This document shows, piece after piece, positions 35,815 through 47,262 of a DNA stretch of 64,000 bases. The position numbers and the translations under genes were made by a program. The first letter of the stretch is position 1; every line of letters begins with the position of its first letter. This DNA is from Amblyornis subalaris. Lineage: Eukaryota > Chordata > Aves > Passeriformes > Ptilonorhynchidae. The notes under the pieces are model-generated. The model did not search any database. It was not told where the DNA came from and worked only from the letters and a program-made list of their open reading frames with translations. The stretch is from contig JACAXG010000052.1 in assembly GCA_018881555.1 (NCBI GenBank), positions 5,506,156 to 5,570,155 on the forward strand, read 5' to 3'.

Positions 35815-36012
35815 AGACCCTTCACCATTTTTGTCCTTCTCTGGACACACTCCAGCACCTCAGTGTCTTGTAGTGAGGGGCCCAAAACTGAACACAGGAT
35901 TCGAGGTGCAGCCACACCAGTGCTGGGTACAGAGAGACAACCGTTGCCCTAATCCTGCTGGACACACCATCTCTGATACAAACCAGGATGCCCTTGGTCT
36001 TCTTGGCCAATC
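35815..36012 (-). mobile_element. CR1 LINE, portion right of the LTR insertion (ORF2 C-terminal region)
   Basis: Continues the interrupted CR1. The plus strand shows the complement of the ORF2 C-terminal part (CCCTTCACCATTTTTGTCC, TTCTCTGGACACACTCCAGC, GTAGTGAGGGGCCCAAAACT, GGTGCAGCCACACCAG, TTGGTCTTCTTGGCCAA). Read on the minus strand it keeps recognisable residues such as ALVWLHLESCVQFWAPHYKT, comparable to the family's S-A-L-V-x-P-x-L-E-x-C-V-Q-F-W-A-P-x-Y-K. Joined across the target duplication, it matches CR1 order without a gap. Homology ends near 36012. Confidence 0.93.
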
Positions 36013-36959
36013 ATGATGTAGATAATGTGAAACATTGTGTGCTCAGTCTCAGAAAGGTTTTTGGTTCCAGACTTTTCAAAAGAAAGTGGTTTGATTTATT
36101 CACATATATGCTGAGATTATGAAAGATATTTTTATATAACATTGTATTTATCTAAGTAGTGGTTACATCAGCACATCCAGCAGCATCTGTAGCATTTTAT
36201 AAATAGCTTACCTTTATGTGACATACTTTTAATTTGAAGGTGTGTGCTCCTGTGTGAGAAGCCACCCTGTCATGACCAGAATCAAAACACACANTAGCTT
36301 CTTTGCAGCTTCACTAATTAAGTCAATTTTAGACTGCATTTGGGGCAAGTTCAATGTTCATAAAATGAATGATTGTTGCAGGATCACAATCTCAAGGGAT
36401 ACACTGTGCTCATATTAGTCAGAATTAGGTATACTGAGAGAAACAATGAACAAGTGTCCCCAAAGTCCTCTGTCAATTCATCTCTGTCTTGACCTGCAAA
36501 CCCCGTGATATTCCATTCCCGGCCTTCCCTTAAGCAAAGACTGACAACTGTGCCAAATTGTGACAGATTGTGTTGTTGATACATAATANGCACATTTTCC
36601 CCCAAGGGACTGTATAATTATGAGTGTAAAATAGAAGTAAGACAAATTGATCAGAAACTAAACCTTAAAAAAGGCAAAGATTTTAACANGGACCTGAGAG
36701 AAAGCAACACATCAAAAATATAAAATGTTTTTAAGACTGATATCCTCATCTCAGTATACCTGCAGAGATCAGGAGTTTAGATAATGTTACATAATGTTTA
36801 TTTGGAATCAAATACAGTTTTGCTGTCTTACAAAAGCCATGTTAACCATGTTTTCTCAGTGTTTTAGCTGTTCACCTAGGTGTTCTAGGAGTTTGTATGT
36901 ACTTCTCTAGTGTTTGCTTTTACAAACTTTTCTCCCTGTTTATAAACAGTGTCTGTTAA

Positions 36960-37330
36960 TAAAGCTTATCTCTATCTTGTCCCATGCCATTTCTTTGTTG
37001 CTTTTGTATTTTTTTCTTTTCCTCTCTTCTGTATCTTTTTTTTATTTCCGTAGCTTTAAGCTTCTTTCTCTCTTTCCTATTCTCATAGTTGATCCATAAG
37101 CCTCTTTGTCTTTAAATTTTTTTACTTTCTATCCTCATATGCTATTGGTCCATGTCTGTCTCTCTGCACATACAGATATTTCTTTTTTCTACTTATTTTT
37201 CTGCTATCTTCTAATCAACTCTTTCCAACATCTATCCTTTTCCTCTTCACTTCTCTTAATTATTGCTATTACTACACAGGCCTTCAGAACGCGATGTTCT
37301 TTTTCATTCTAGATTGTACTTGTTTATTTT
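36960..37330. repeat. Pyrimidine-rich (T/C) tract on plus strand
   Basis: Over about 370 bases the plus strand is dominated by T and C, with repeated TTTCTTT, TCTCTCTTTCC and TTTTTTCT units. This produces the leucine/serine/phenylalanine-rich chance frames 36914-37099 and 37106-37312. Confidence 0.75.
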
Positions 37331-38426
37331 TTCTGCATGGAAACTACACAGGAATATCTTGATATTAAGGANAAAAAGATGTGGTTCATTAAAATATTTT
37401 CTGATCTATCTGAGCTTTATCAAGCCGGAAGGCAATATTCTTACAGTAAATACTGTTCATCTGATGGATGAGAAAGGGGATGAAGTGCCATAATCCCATC
37501 AAGTCATTTATATTTAAGGGGCAGTGGTACTTGAACATTAATGTGATAATGAAATCAAATCTTGTGGCTGAGTTGTACCTGAGGATCACCTATTCAAAAA
37601 TTCTATGCACGCAGGACTAATGGTCACTTAGGCAAACCAGACATACTTCCCACAGATTTTCATCAGTCTTCTGACTATAAAGGATAAGATATATGTATAC
37701 CACCTCCTTGAAGTGCAGCACAGGACAGCTGAAGGTTCTGATCCATTGGATTAGGTGTCTTACCAAAGCATCTTCAGTTATTGTAACTCATCTGAGAGAA
37801 AGGGTATCTGGATCTAGAAACTGGAAAGCACTTCAGATTCCCATCATATATACTTTACTTATTCAAACTTTTACACCTTCACCACTTCCAATGTGTTATT
37901 CAGGGACAGGGCACTGGAGAAAATTGAATACGGTCTAGATCTAGCATGTAGTTTGCAAAGACCTGTGTAAGAATGGCTAGAATGCTTCTGCAAGAGGTTT
38001 GGAATAAATAAAAAAATGAGGCAAGCAAATTTGTCACAATGGGGAAAGAAATCTTAACTTGCCCTTATGTGCAGTTTACTTTATGCATCACATTAACCAA
38101 AGGAACAGTATTTCAGACTGTCTTAGTATGCTAGGAAGAAAAACTAGGACATCTATGTAGATGCCTTCATGCAAGACCAATTCTGACAGTGAGGTGAGAT
38201 TAAAAATGCTTCAAATTTAAACTGTGTGGATGAAATTCACACAGAGAAGGTGAGCAGAATGTATACTTGTGGAAATGCTGGAATGGCTTAGCAGATTTGA
38301 ATACTGATTTAAATAACAAGCCCGCTCCACTATGTAGGCAGAAATTTTGGAATGGTTCTTTCAACTAGGACAAAAGTCGATTTATTTTTAGTTGATAAAT
38401 AAACTAATATTATTTATTAGTAGTAT

Positions 38427-38450
38427 TTTAAGTACTTATATGTACTTAAA
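38427..38450. repeat. Perfect 9-bp inverted repeat, 6-base loop
   Basis: TTTAAGTAC (38427-38435), TTATAT, then GTACTTAAA (38442-38450). A second AT-rich palindromic stretch (around 38,394-38,420, core TAATATTA) lies directly upstream. Confidence 0.85.
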
Positions 38451-39736
38451 TTGTGCTGAGGGGAGAAAATGGAAGGGAATAAAGATGCCAATATTATCAT
38501 CCTGGTTCCTGGATAAACTCTCTGAGACCATTTCAGTCTGATTTGACCCCTTACCACTTGCAATGATACTGCCTTTACTCAGGGTTGTCTACAGACAAAT
38601 GTAAGAAGCAGAAGAAAAGCAAGGACAGAGAAGAACAACAGTTAAGTAGGAACAGGGCACAGGTAGGGCAGAAAACCATTAAGAAAAAGTACTATGCTTA
38701 TCCTTGGATGCAAAGCACATTTTGGTGGCCACATACTCAAGAGCTTATTGTTTCGTAGGAATGTGGTTGCTGAGAAGCAGCTTTTATCTCTTCTGTAATA
38801 TTGTTCAAGATGTTTTTCTTGCTTTTAAGATACAAGGAAATAATACATATGAAAAACTATTGCCCTTATGTAACTTACAAATATAACAAAAATTGTCAGT
38901 GTAATACTTTCATTGAAAGTGCTGACATGCATGGTGATTCATGAAGTTTATTGCTGCTTATTTAGGCTAGTAAATGCAAACCTAGATAATACTAAATTAG
39001 TCCTCTCAAGTAGGGAACAAGCTGAACATATTCCAAGGAACTAATATTGAGTTATTTGATTTCAGCTGAGGAAGAGCTGGTTCCTGAAATGCAGTAGCTA
39101 TGTACCTTTTTCATCTTTACCCAGTTGCTTTTGGAATTTCTAAAGCAGATTCTCTGTATAGTTGTAAAGGCCATTCCATAGAAGAATCTAAATCTCCTAA
39201 CTCCAAGTCTTTGTGTAGTCTTCAGCAATTTAACATAAATGTAGAAAACACAAATTCAACTTCCAATTGAGGTCTTCCCATGTAGACAAGTTATGGTGTT
39301 TGCATGAAGAAGAAAAAAATCACTGAAGTGTGTGATATAAAAACATGATCTGTAAATTTCTCAATCCACAGAACTTCTTTTTTTTCCTCCTTTAATGAAA
39401 TTATATTTCTAAGGAAAAGCCATCTGGTAAAAATCATTCAGTAACAGGCAGCACAACAGATTATAGTAGCTTTACAAATTTTGTGGAAACACAGCCTGTT
39501 TTATTCTTTTTTCTTTCCCTTCACCTTTTTCCTGGATATACTTTGATGTCGAAGTCTAAACAGAGGAGATGAACAGATAAAAAACCCCAACCGTTCCAGC
39601 CAAAAACTTGTGCATCTGCAATGAGAACCTTTAATTAAACTGAAAACGAAACAATTTCAGGCAAACTAGACTCCTTTTATTTTTTTTGTGGGTTAAAGAA
39701 AATCACCACAAGATGGCTCCCCAGCTTCTCTAAAGA

Positions 39737-39738
<2 letters not shown>

Positions 39739-39765
<27 letters not shown>
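39739..39765. repeat. Poly(T) run of 27
   Basis: An uninterrupted run of 27 T, the longest homopolymer in the window. It might be the inverted poly(A) tail of a retroposed sequence, but I recognise no retroposed body to its left on the minus strand. Confidence 0.95.
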
Positions 39766-39767
<2 letters not shown>

Positions 39768-42700
39768 TCACGCTACTCTCCAGTGAAGGCATTGATTATC
39801 TTATAGAAGTCTGGAGTACAGCTGAACAGACTGCGGATTAGAGCCTTGTCTAATAAAATAATAGCTATTTTTACATTAAAGCCCTGGAGATCTCTTTGAA
39901 AGGTAATTCTGTTACTTTAATTTCTGTACCCCGTAAAAGGCTGTTATCTAGTTTGTGCCTCTGTTCATTTTTTTTCTGACAGACAAAGATTGGCTCAGAG
40001 AACTCAAACTGATTTGGAGTTTAAGCCTTCTGCTTTTAAAGGCTAAAGCTGCTTATGCTCCTAAGATTTCTAAGTTTCTAAAAGCATTAGGAATTTTAAT
40101 TCTACATATATATTTTTAATTACTATTTTTTATTGGCCTTTCTTTTTAAGAAGTAGAAGTAAAATAAAAGGGTGTGAGCTATGATATTAAGTTTTTACTG
40201 GGGGTTGTTCCTAAAACAAACTGAAATCACACTAGAATAAATGCTATTCTCAAAAGAAATACAGGGTTTGGGGTATTTCTGTAGTTTTTAAAATCAAAAG
40301 AAAGTAAAGGTACACCAACCAATTCAGTTAGTTGAAACAGCATGCGTATTTTTTTAGAATATCACTTCTGGTGATAATAGGTTTTGTTTAGATTTTACTG
40401 GAATGATTGTATTGATAGAGTCTTCCTAACACAAAGCAGACATGCAGATAAAAAAAAGGTACAGAAACACCTTGGTAGGATAAGAAGGGGGAAATTTAAC
40501 TCAGGGAAGTAGTTGATAGCAGCAGAAATCTTTCAAGAAAGAAACATTTGTATTTATGAATAGTAAGAATCTATTTTCTTTGTAAGAACCACACTGTAAG
40601 CTTGGAAAGTCTGACACAGAAGCAGCATGATAGAGACAGAATTTACTGTGGTCTGAGTGCTACAAACCCAAAAAAATTCACTTCTGCAAGGTCAGAAGTG
40701 CAAGTTATGTCCACTCTGTCTTTTAAACCTATTTGTGAATCCTTTCTTAAGGTCAAAGTCACTGATCAATCACACTATCTCTAAATTTGCACTCAGTCAT
40801 AGGGTGACATTTACTGGTAAAATTTAATCTTTATACTTGATGCAGAGAAAACACAAAATGGGAATGAGTTCCTTGTTCAGCTGTGGAAAGTTCACCACCA
40901 AGAACATACATTTGCTAAAACAAAGCTTCTCTTCTCAAGAAAAAAAACTGGCAAAAATTTCTAAAACTGAACAAAGCTTTCTGGAAGGGTCAGAGTACAA
41001 TTAGAAAATTGTGTGCTTCCAAGAAGTCACATCTTGTATATAATTATTTTATGGATGTATTCAACACTGATTGAATCTATAACTGTCCGTGACACTCCTT
41101 TTTTCTACTTTTAGTACTTTCTGGTTTCTCTTATACAATGGCAAGAGTCCAAGAACAAAACTCACCTTACTAAGGCAAGAAGCAATCCTTGTCAGCTGCA
41201 AATCCTACCCACACACTTTTCGGACTAATTCTAGCTGTGCTTCTAGGTCTCTGCTGCTACAATGTTTCTTTCCATTGACTCTAAGTCGTTTCTATGCCAA
41301 TGAACTGTATACACAAGTGTCCATACAATTAGGTGTATACACTAAACATCTCTTAAGTCAGACAAATTCTACCTGCTTCCACCTGGGAGAATGATAGACA
41401 ATGTTTCCAGTTATGATTCATGTTTAAGGATGTAACATTGCAACTTATTTGGTGACTGCAGATACCAGTATGCCCAATATGCCCTGTATGCCCAGACAGT
41501 ATGAACAAGCTGGAATGTGACAGTCCAAAGGCCTGGCAAAAATGAAAGTTTAAGTATGGGGAACCAGAAACTTATCAATTCAGACTGAATTCTGCACTGT
41601 ATTTTCAATGTGCTGTTGCACCATTTAGTGTGTTCAGATGACATGCTACCCTTAAACTTGTGAATATAATTTTTACACCTCCATTTTCTCTTGTTCTAAG
41701 TCAGAAAGACCATTGAAAGAGTAGTCACATGTATTTTTAAAATCATTTGATCTTTCTAGTTCTCAACCCTTAATTGCAAATGCAGAAGTAAATTGCAATC
41801 AGGGAAATCATTGACTTACTGAGACATTGAAACCAAGGCTGTGCATTATTTCACCCTTAGTGTGGTCTGTCAGAAAGAAATATTTCTTCAGCTGTGTTGA
41901 GAGTGCCAGCATTTCCTTACAATGTGACAGAGTAAACTTCTGCCTCAAGAGCAAACAGTTCTAATGTATTCTGGGCTTTATTTATTTATTCACTTTCTTA
42001 CTCACTTATTTTTGAAAGGGGATATTTTTAATTTGGTGCTAACGCAGTCATATTAGCTTCCTGTACCATTGATTTAATGGTCCCTATTCATAAAATAGGT
42101 ATAATAAGACCAATTATATATCAACAAATCAGCTAATTAAAGAATGCTTGTGAAAGATGATGAGGACTGCCAGCTTCCTTTCACTTGCATGTCATTATGG
42201 CAAAATGTCTTCCAGACATTGCAGTGAGATTAAGCCCAAAAGGAAAATCCTATCTCAAATGAGTCGATGCCATCCCCTTTTTTGTAAACACTGTCCATCT
42301 TGGTGCAGATTTTACACATCTGCTCTCTTGAATAGAAAAAGAAATACTTACAAACACTTTAAAAACACACAATATCACAAGAAGCATTAGTAACTCTCTT
42401 GAATTATTCATTAAATATATTTATATAATATATACTAGAACACCAATCTATGGAGTAGGCTTAGTTTTCAGAAAGGAGGTATGGAGCTGCTGTTTTGTTA
42501 TAAATAGTAACAGACATTTCTGGAATAAGAACATTTCTTTAAATTCCTTGAGTAAAATATTATCCCTAGAGAAACCAAGGTAAGTTCTTTAGGTGAATTT
42601 ATTAGCCACAATTTCACCTCTAATTTTTATTAATGTTCATACCATTATATATAACATTTCCTCTGCTGTGTTTCTGATCATTTACACAAATGACAGCTAT

Positions 42701-43128
42701 AAATTTAATTTACTTAACTCAGACAAATATTAATTCTTTAGGCAATTAAAATATTAGTCAATTACAAAAAAAGCAAGGAGAAAAATTGCACCCTTGTCTA
42801 ATCCATTCACAGGATACACAGATGGGCTCTCAGTCACACATATCTACTTTTGATTTCATCTGCAAATCTGTATGCCTTGAACAGCTTTATATATAACATA
42901 GATACATACATTTATGTTTGCTCTATATCACTACAGAGAAAGTTGACAAATAGAACAGACTTTTGTATAAAATAAAATATTGACATTTATAAGTTTTCCT
43001 AAGATTGAATGACAAGGTGATTGGAAAAAAAGTTTTTTGAATATATTTAATGAGCTGCATTTTAAAGCCACTCTTTCTGCATTATTTCTTTTTTAAATAA
43101 GTGAACATGTTAATTTTGATGAACAGAT

Positions 43129-43778
43129 TGCTGGTGGATGAGACACTGGACATGGGATGAAAATGTGTACTTGCAGCTCAGAAACCAATCATTCCCTGGG
43201 CTGCATCCAGAGCAGCGTGGCCAGCAGGGCGAGGGAGGGGATTCTGCCCCCTCTGCTCTGCTCTGCTCTGCTGTGCTCTGCTCTGCTGAGACACCACCTG
43301 GAGAGCTGCATCCAGCTCTGGGGTCCCCAGCACACAAAGGACATGGACCTGCTGAAGCAAATCCAGAGGAGGGACACCAAGTTGATCAGAGGGATGGAGC
43401 ACCTCTCCTATGAGGAAAGGTTAAGAGAATTGGCATTTTTCAGGAGAAGAGAAGGCTTTGGGATTTGGGCAACCTAATTGTGGCCTTCCAGCACCAGAAG
43501 GGAGACTACAAGAAAGACAGAGAGGAATTTTTTACAAGGGCAGGTAGTGATAGGACAAGAGGGAATGGGTTAAAACTGATAGAGAGTAGGTTTAGATTAG
43601 ATACTAAGGAAAAATGCTTTACTGTGAGGGTGGTGAGACACTGGAACAGGTTGCCCAGAGAAGCTGTGGGTGCTCCATCCCTGGAAGTTTTCAAGGCCAG
43701 GCTGGATGGGACTCTGAGCAACCTGATCAAATGGGTGGCATCCTGCTCATAGCAGTAGTGAAGTTGAGATCAGAAGGG
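43129..43778 (+). mobile_element. CR1 LINE, 3' portion of ORF2 plus 3' part, decayed
   Basis: The plus strand follows the CR1 ORF2 C-terminus. Landmarks are GTGTACTTGCAGCTCAGAAA, GGGCTGCATCCAGAGCAGCG, CACCTGGAGAGCTGCATCCA, GGACATGGACCTGCTGAAGC, GAGCACCTCTCCTATGAGGA, GATAGGACAAGAGGGAATGG and GTGAGGGTGGTGAGACACTG. In protein terms the frames carry EHLSYEERLREL (about 43398-43433) and FTVRVVRHWNRLPREAVGAPSLEVFKARLDG (about 43619-43711, given here in two overlapping landmarks). The frame switches between the open frames 43157-43477 and 43465-43752, with a frameshift at the CTCTG expansion as well. The end is a degraded CAACCTGATCAAATGGGTGG tail without a clear terminal repeat, so the last few dozen bases are missing. 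An ordinary dead CR1 copy. Confidence 0.94.
43251..43287. repeat. CTCTG pentanucleotide repeat inside CR1
   Basis: About seven CTCTG units, one read as CTGTG, at the place where CR1 normally has a single CTCTACTCTGCTCTC-like sequence. The repeat has therefore grown by slippage from a short CR1-derived seed. On the minus strand it produces the glutamine/serine/arginine repeats in the shadow frames. Confidence 0.92.
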
Positions 43779-46700
43779 GAATAACACTTGAATGTAATAT
43801 TTAACTATAGCAAAACTACAGCCATATTTTGTTTCAAGCATCTTTAACTCCACTGAATGTGTTGTACTACAAATAAACTTATAAAATTAGACAAACTTTT
43901 CAAACAAATACATTTTACTATTGATCTAAAAAGACAAAAGACAATCTATTTCTCTTACATGTGTATTTATAGATTTAATTGAAACCATATTTTTATTTTC
44001 TCTCTTGAAAGCTGGAAANTAAAAATATTACTGCCTAATTTTTAGTGCGTTGTGCTAGATTTCAGTCACTAAGTCTTGTGCAACCAATTGACTTCCTGAA
44101 GAATGAAAATTAGAAGCTTCTTTACAAGGTCAAGCTAGACAGTTTTTATGCCTTTTGGGATTTTTTTTTTTTTTGGTTGTTTGGTTTTTTTAATTCTAAA
44201 AGAAACATGCCCCAGATTAATGTATTTTGTATAGTACTAGGAGAAAATTAATGGATAATAAACTCTCCGGAGCACCAGAGTGAAGAAAATTTCTTCATAC
44301 TCTTCAAATAATTCATGAGCAAAAACTTTTTAGCCATTACAGATAGAATTGGAATTGGTTTTCTGTTTCTGCTCAAAGTGGAATTCTTTTAGGTTTAGTC
44401 ACCGAGTTGAACAAGAGTTCCTAGGACTCAGCTATTACTTTTTTCCTGTTTCCATAGAAACACATGTCAGCAAGATGAATATGGAAAATGGTACTTTGAA
44501 ATAATCTCCATTTTGAACATAAAAGCAAAACAGGGTGGTGTAAAGTAGCAATTATGTTAAAGCACCTTATCCCATTTTTCAGTCAGTACAACAGCAGTTT
44601 CCATGAAAATGGGAATATGAGTAGTAACAAGCAGCAAGACAGCCAAACTTCTGAAATTCCACGATTCAAATTCATGGGGGGAGACTTAGCTCCCACGCTT
44701 TCCTGAAGATAAAATCCAAAAATTTCCTAAAGTTTCTGACCTCTTGCTATTTTGTGCTATAGCACAGTTGCTGTAGTGTGGAAATTTGATGATCTTTTGA
44801 GCATTCATAAATTTACTGGAACACTGTCTCCTCTTTTTGATGCATTCTGTTTGCGACCAGCACAAAAAGTTAGTGCATGTGAATCCACCTTCTCTGGTGC
44901 ATTCAATTAGTTAGGTTTTAAAAGTGATTGGAAAAATAATAATAATAGAAAAGAGAAAAAAGACACACCATTTGATCCCTGTGTTGGTTTTTTTATTGGA
45001 AATATTTGGATCCATATAATTATTACAGTTTGATTATTCTGTCTGAGCAGATAATGTGAATAATGACTGTTTATGGCCAAGAAGGCCACTATTGTGGTGT
45101 GTTAAACCATTGTAACAGTCCTAAGTAGAAATTATTTCTTTGTACAACAGGACTAGTCTAAATTTTAGATCTATATCTAATGGAAGATGTGTTCTTTCAT
45201 GTTGTCTGCTTATCATTTTATGCATATACTTTTTGAGCAACACGGTATGTGTACCTTACATGGATTTTACACATCATGCCAAACTATCTAGCATTCATTA
45301 ATATCCTCATGAGGAAATAAATTGAGTACTTTAACTTAGTCTACATATCTGTTTGTAATTTAATGAACTTTAGCCAATATAATGTTGAAATCATGTGTTT
45401 TCATTTATTCATAACAGGCTTGCTAGGGTCAAGCTTTGTATCTTTCCACTTAACTTTCTCCAGGAGCAGCACTTTTGAAAACAGTCTTTTCAGTGGTTTG
45501 TGTTCTAAATTAATATATTACTCTGAGTTTTGTGACAGAAATAAAATCAAAATCAGATCAGGTCCTTGTCTCATTTACAATTATATGAGTTTTAGGCTAT
45601 CTTTTATAAGAAAAATGGAAAGCTCAGTGGACTCCGAATTTACTTTTACGTAGCTGAAAGCAATAGATATCTATACTTTTTGTCATATTTACCTTTCTTT
45701 TTTGATGTAATATTTTTATCTCATGTCTTTGAAATATTGTGTGAACATGTCATTCTCTGAAAAAGCTATAGACTAATATTTAAGTTTGTTTTATTTGGAT
45801 TATGGGTTTGGAGATATTCTAGTCTGTCTTTTGGCAAATGGGACACCATAAATGACATTTGTATGCAATTAAAGTCTGAGGTATCTGACGACCGGGAAAG
45901 GACACGTATCGAAATACTACGGACTTCTAATCTTTTTCCTCCCACATGAGTCTACAAGTAGTCAAAACCCCACAGCATTTTAAAAAATACATTAGCACAG
46001 ACTTTTCTTTGATGTTTTGAAATTTCACTGTTATTTTATCATCAGATTCTTCATCAGGAGCACCATTTAAGGATGGTAAGAGTAGCCTTCTGACAGAAAA
46101 AAAATCACTCTTGGGATGTAACCAATTTGGTGGATTTAAAAAAGCAGCAATTCCTAGCAAGTGCAATTATTTTAAACGGCAACAATGTCCTGATGTCTAA
46201 CACAGTCAGTTTCAGTGACATGGTGGAAAAGTCAACTTGGATTAAAGTTAAGCTAAGCATAAGAAAATGAATACTAGGGGTTTTTTTAGTTTAAAAAATT
46301 GCTTTATATTCCAAATAATATCTTGCATATTCTTTATTAAATGGAACAAGTCATATCACAATTAGGACTGAAAAGTCTGATTTTCATTATTTTAAATAAG
46401 AGGAGCCTGTATATAAAACACATTCAGTTCTAATTTACTTACAGAAAAGCCAGTGAAGCAGACAGTATGACTAGGCAATNTGAATGACTATTCATCAGTA
46501 ACAGCAAAACATGACTGAATAACCACAAATAAAACAAATAGCCTATAAGACACAGATACACAAAAAAAATCTCCAAATTTTTTCAGTTACCTATTGGATT
46601 TACACAGCCCTATCTAAATAAAAGAAGGACATGATAGTTCATGCTGTTCGAGTTATAAGCTCAGAAATATAGCATTGCTTATTAGAGAAGTTCTTAGACT

Positions 46701-47147
46701 ATCAGCACCCTTGCTGAGAAAAAGATTTATGGCTAACCTTTGCTAGGTCACTGACAATAAGACTGGAAAATGTTTTTTAGAGAAAAAGCAGTCAGGTGGC
46801 TCAACATGAAATTAGATATGTTGCCAGACTCAGCAGGTAGCTGATAATATGATTGAAATTCAGGATATCTATAAATAGAAAATAGTGCCTGGCATGCAGT
46901 CTGGGTCATGGGAAAGGTGCTTTATCCTGTGATGTTTTCAGTCTCCTGCATTTTTTCTAAATGTCATACCACNTACTTTATTTTTTATCCATTAAAGCGT
47001 GGAGGCTGTTTCAGTGTCCAACATTTCTAGTCACAGATTTTCAAGTGTGCTTTGTTGGAATAATTTGTCTTGTTCCCTGTATCAGTGTTGAAGAGTGTAC
47101 AGTAAGTACACTTACTGTATTTCTATTAAAACAAAGATCTGATGATG
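43779..47147. other. AT-rich non-coding sequence
   Basis: No gene recognised. T/G-rich simple sequence occurs at 44,164-44,190. The 45927-46166 minus frame (79 codons) has an ordinary composition (for example ESDDKITVKFQNIKEKS) but no splice signals or family match that I can name. A perfect 10-bp inverted repeat occupies 47,098-47,119. Confidence 0.5.
47098..47119. repeat. Perfect 10-bp inverted repeat (TACAGTAAGT / ACTTACTGTA)
   Basis: The arms at 47098-47107 and 47110-47119 are separated by AC. They sit about 30 bases upstream of a CR1 tail. Confidence 0.9.
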
Positions 47148-47262
47148 TTGTGCAACCTGATTTAGTGGCAGGTGTCCCTGCCCATGGCAGGGAAGCTGGA
47201 ACTAGATGATCTTTAAAGTCNCTTTCAACCCAAAACACTCTCTTAATTATATGATTCTGCAG
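47148..47262 (+). mobile_element. CR1 LINE 3' tail fragment
   Basis: Contains the CR1 3' end in order: CAACCTGATTTAGTGGCAGG, TGTCCCTGCCCATGGCAGGG, AACTAGATGATCTTTAAAG, CTTTCAACCCAAAACA and TATATGATTCTGCAG at the end. One N at 47221. Only about 115 bases are retained, as is typical of heavily 5'-truncated CR1 copies. Confidence 0.93.

Larger units (their letters stand above)
36013..43128. other. Long AT-rich stretch, no recognised genes
   Basis: About 7 kb with short open frames only. It includes a pyrimidine-rich tract (36,960-37,330), a pair of AT-rich inverted repeats (38,385-38,450), a run of 27 T (39,739-39,765) and a block at 39,540-40,030 of less repetitive sequence next to the T run that could be conserved non-coding DNA, although I cannot test that. 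The 41089-41394 plus frame (101 codons) has no recognisable motif. Confidence 0.5.

Noticed and set aside
39739..39765. Processed pseudogene or SINE tail marked by the 27-T run
   Set aside because: No retroposed gene, tRNA-derived promoter boxes or target duplication could be found beside it.
43157..43752. Apparent two-part protein gene on the plus strand
   Set aside because: The residues match the CR1 ORF2 C-terminus, so it is retrotransposon remnant and not a host gene.
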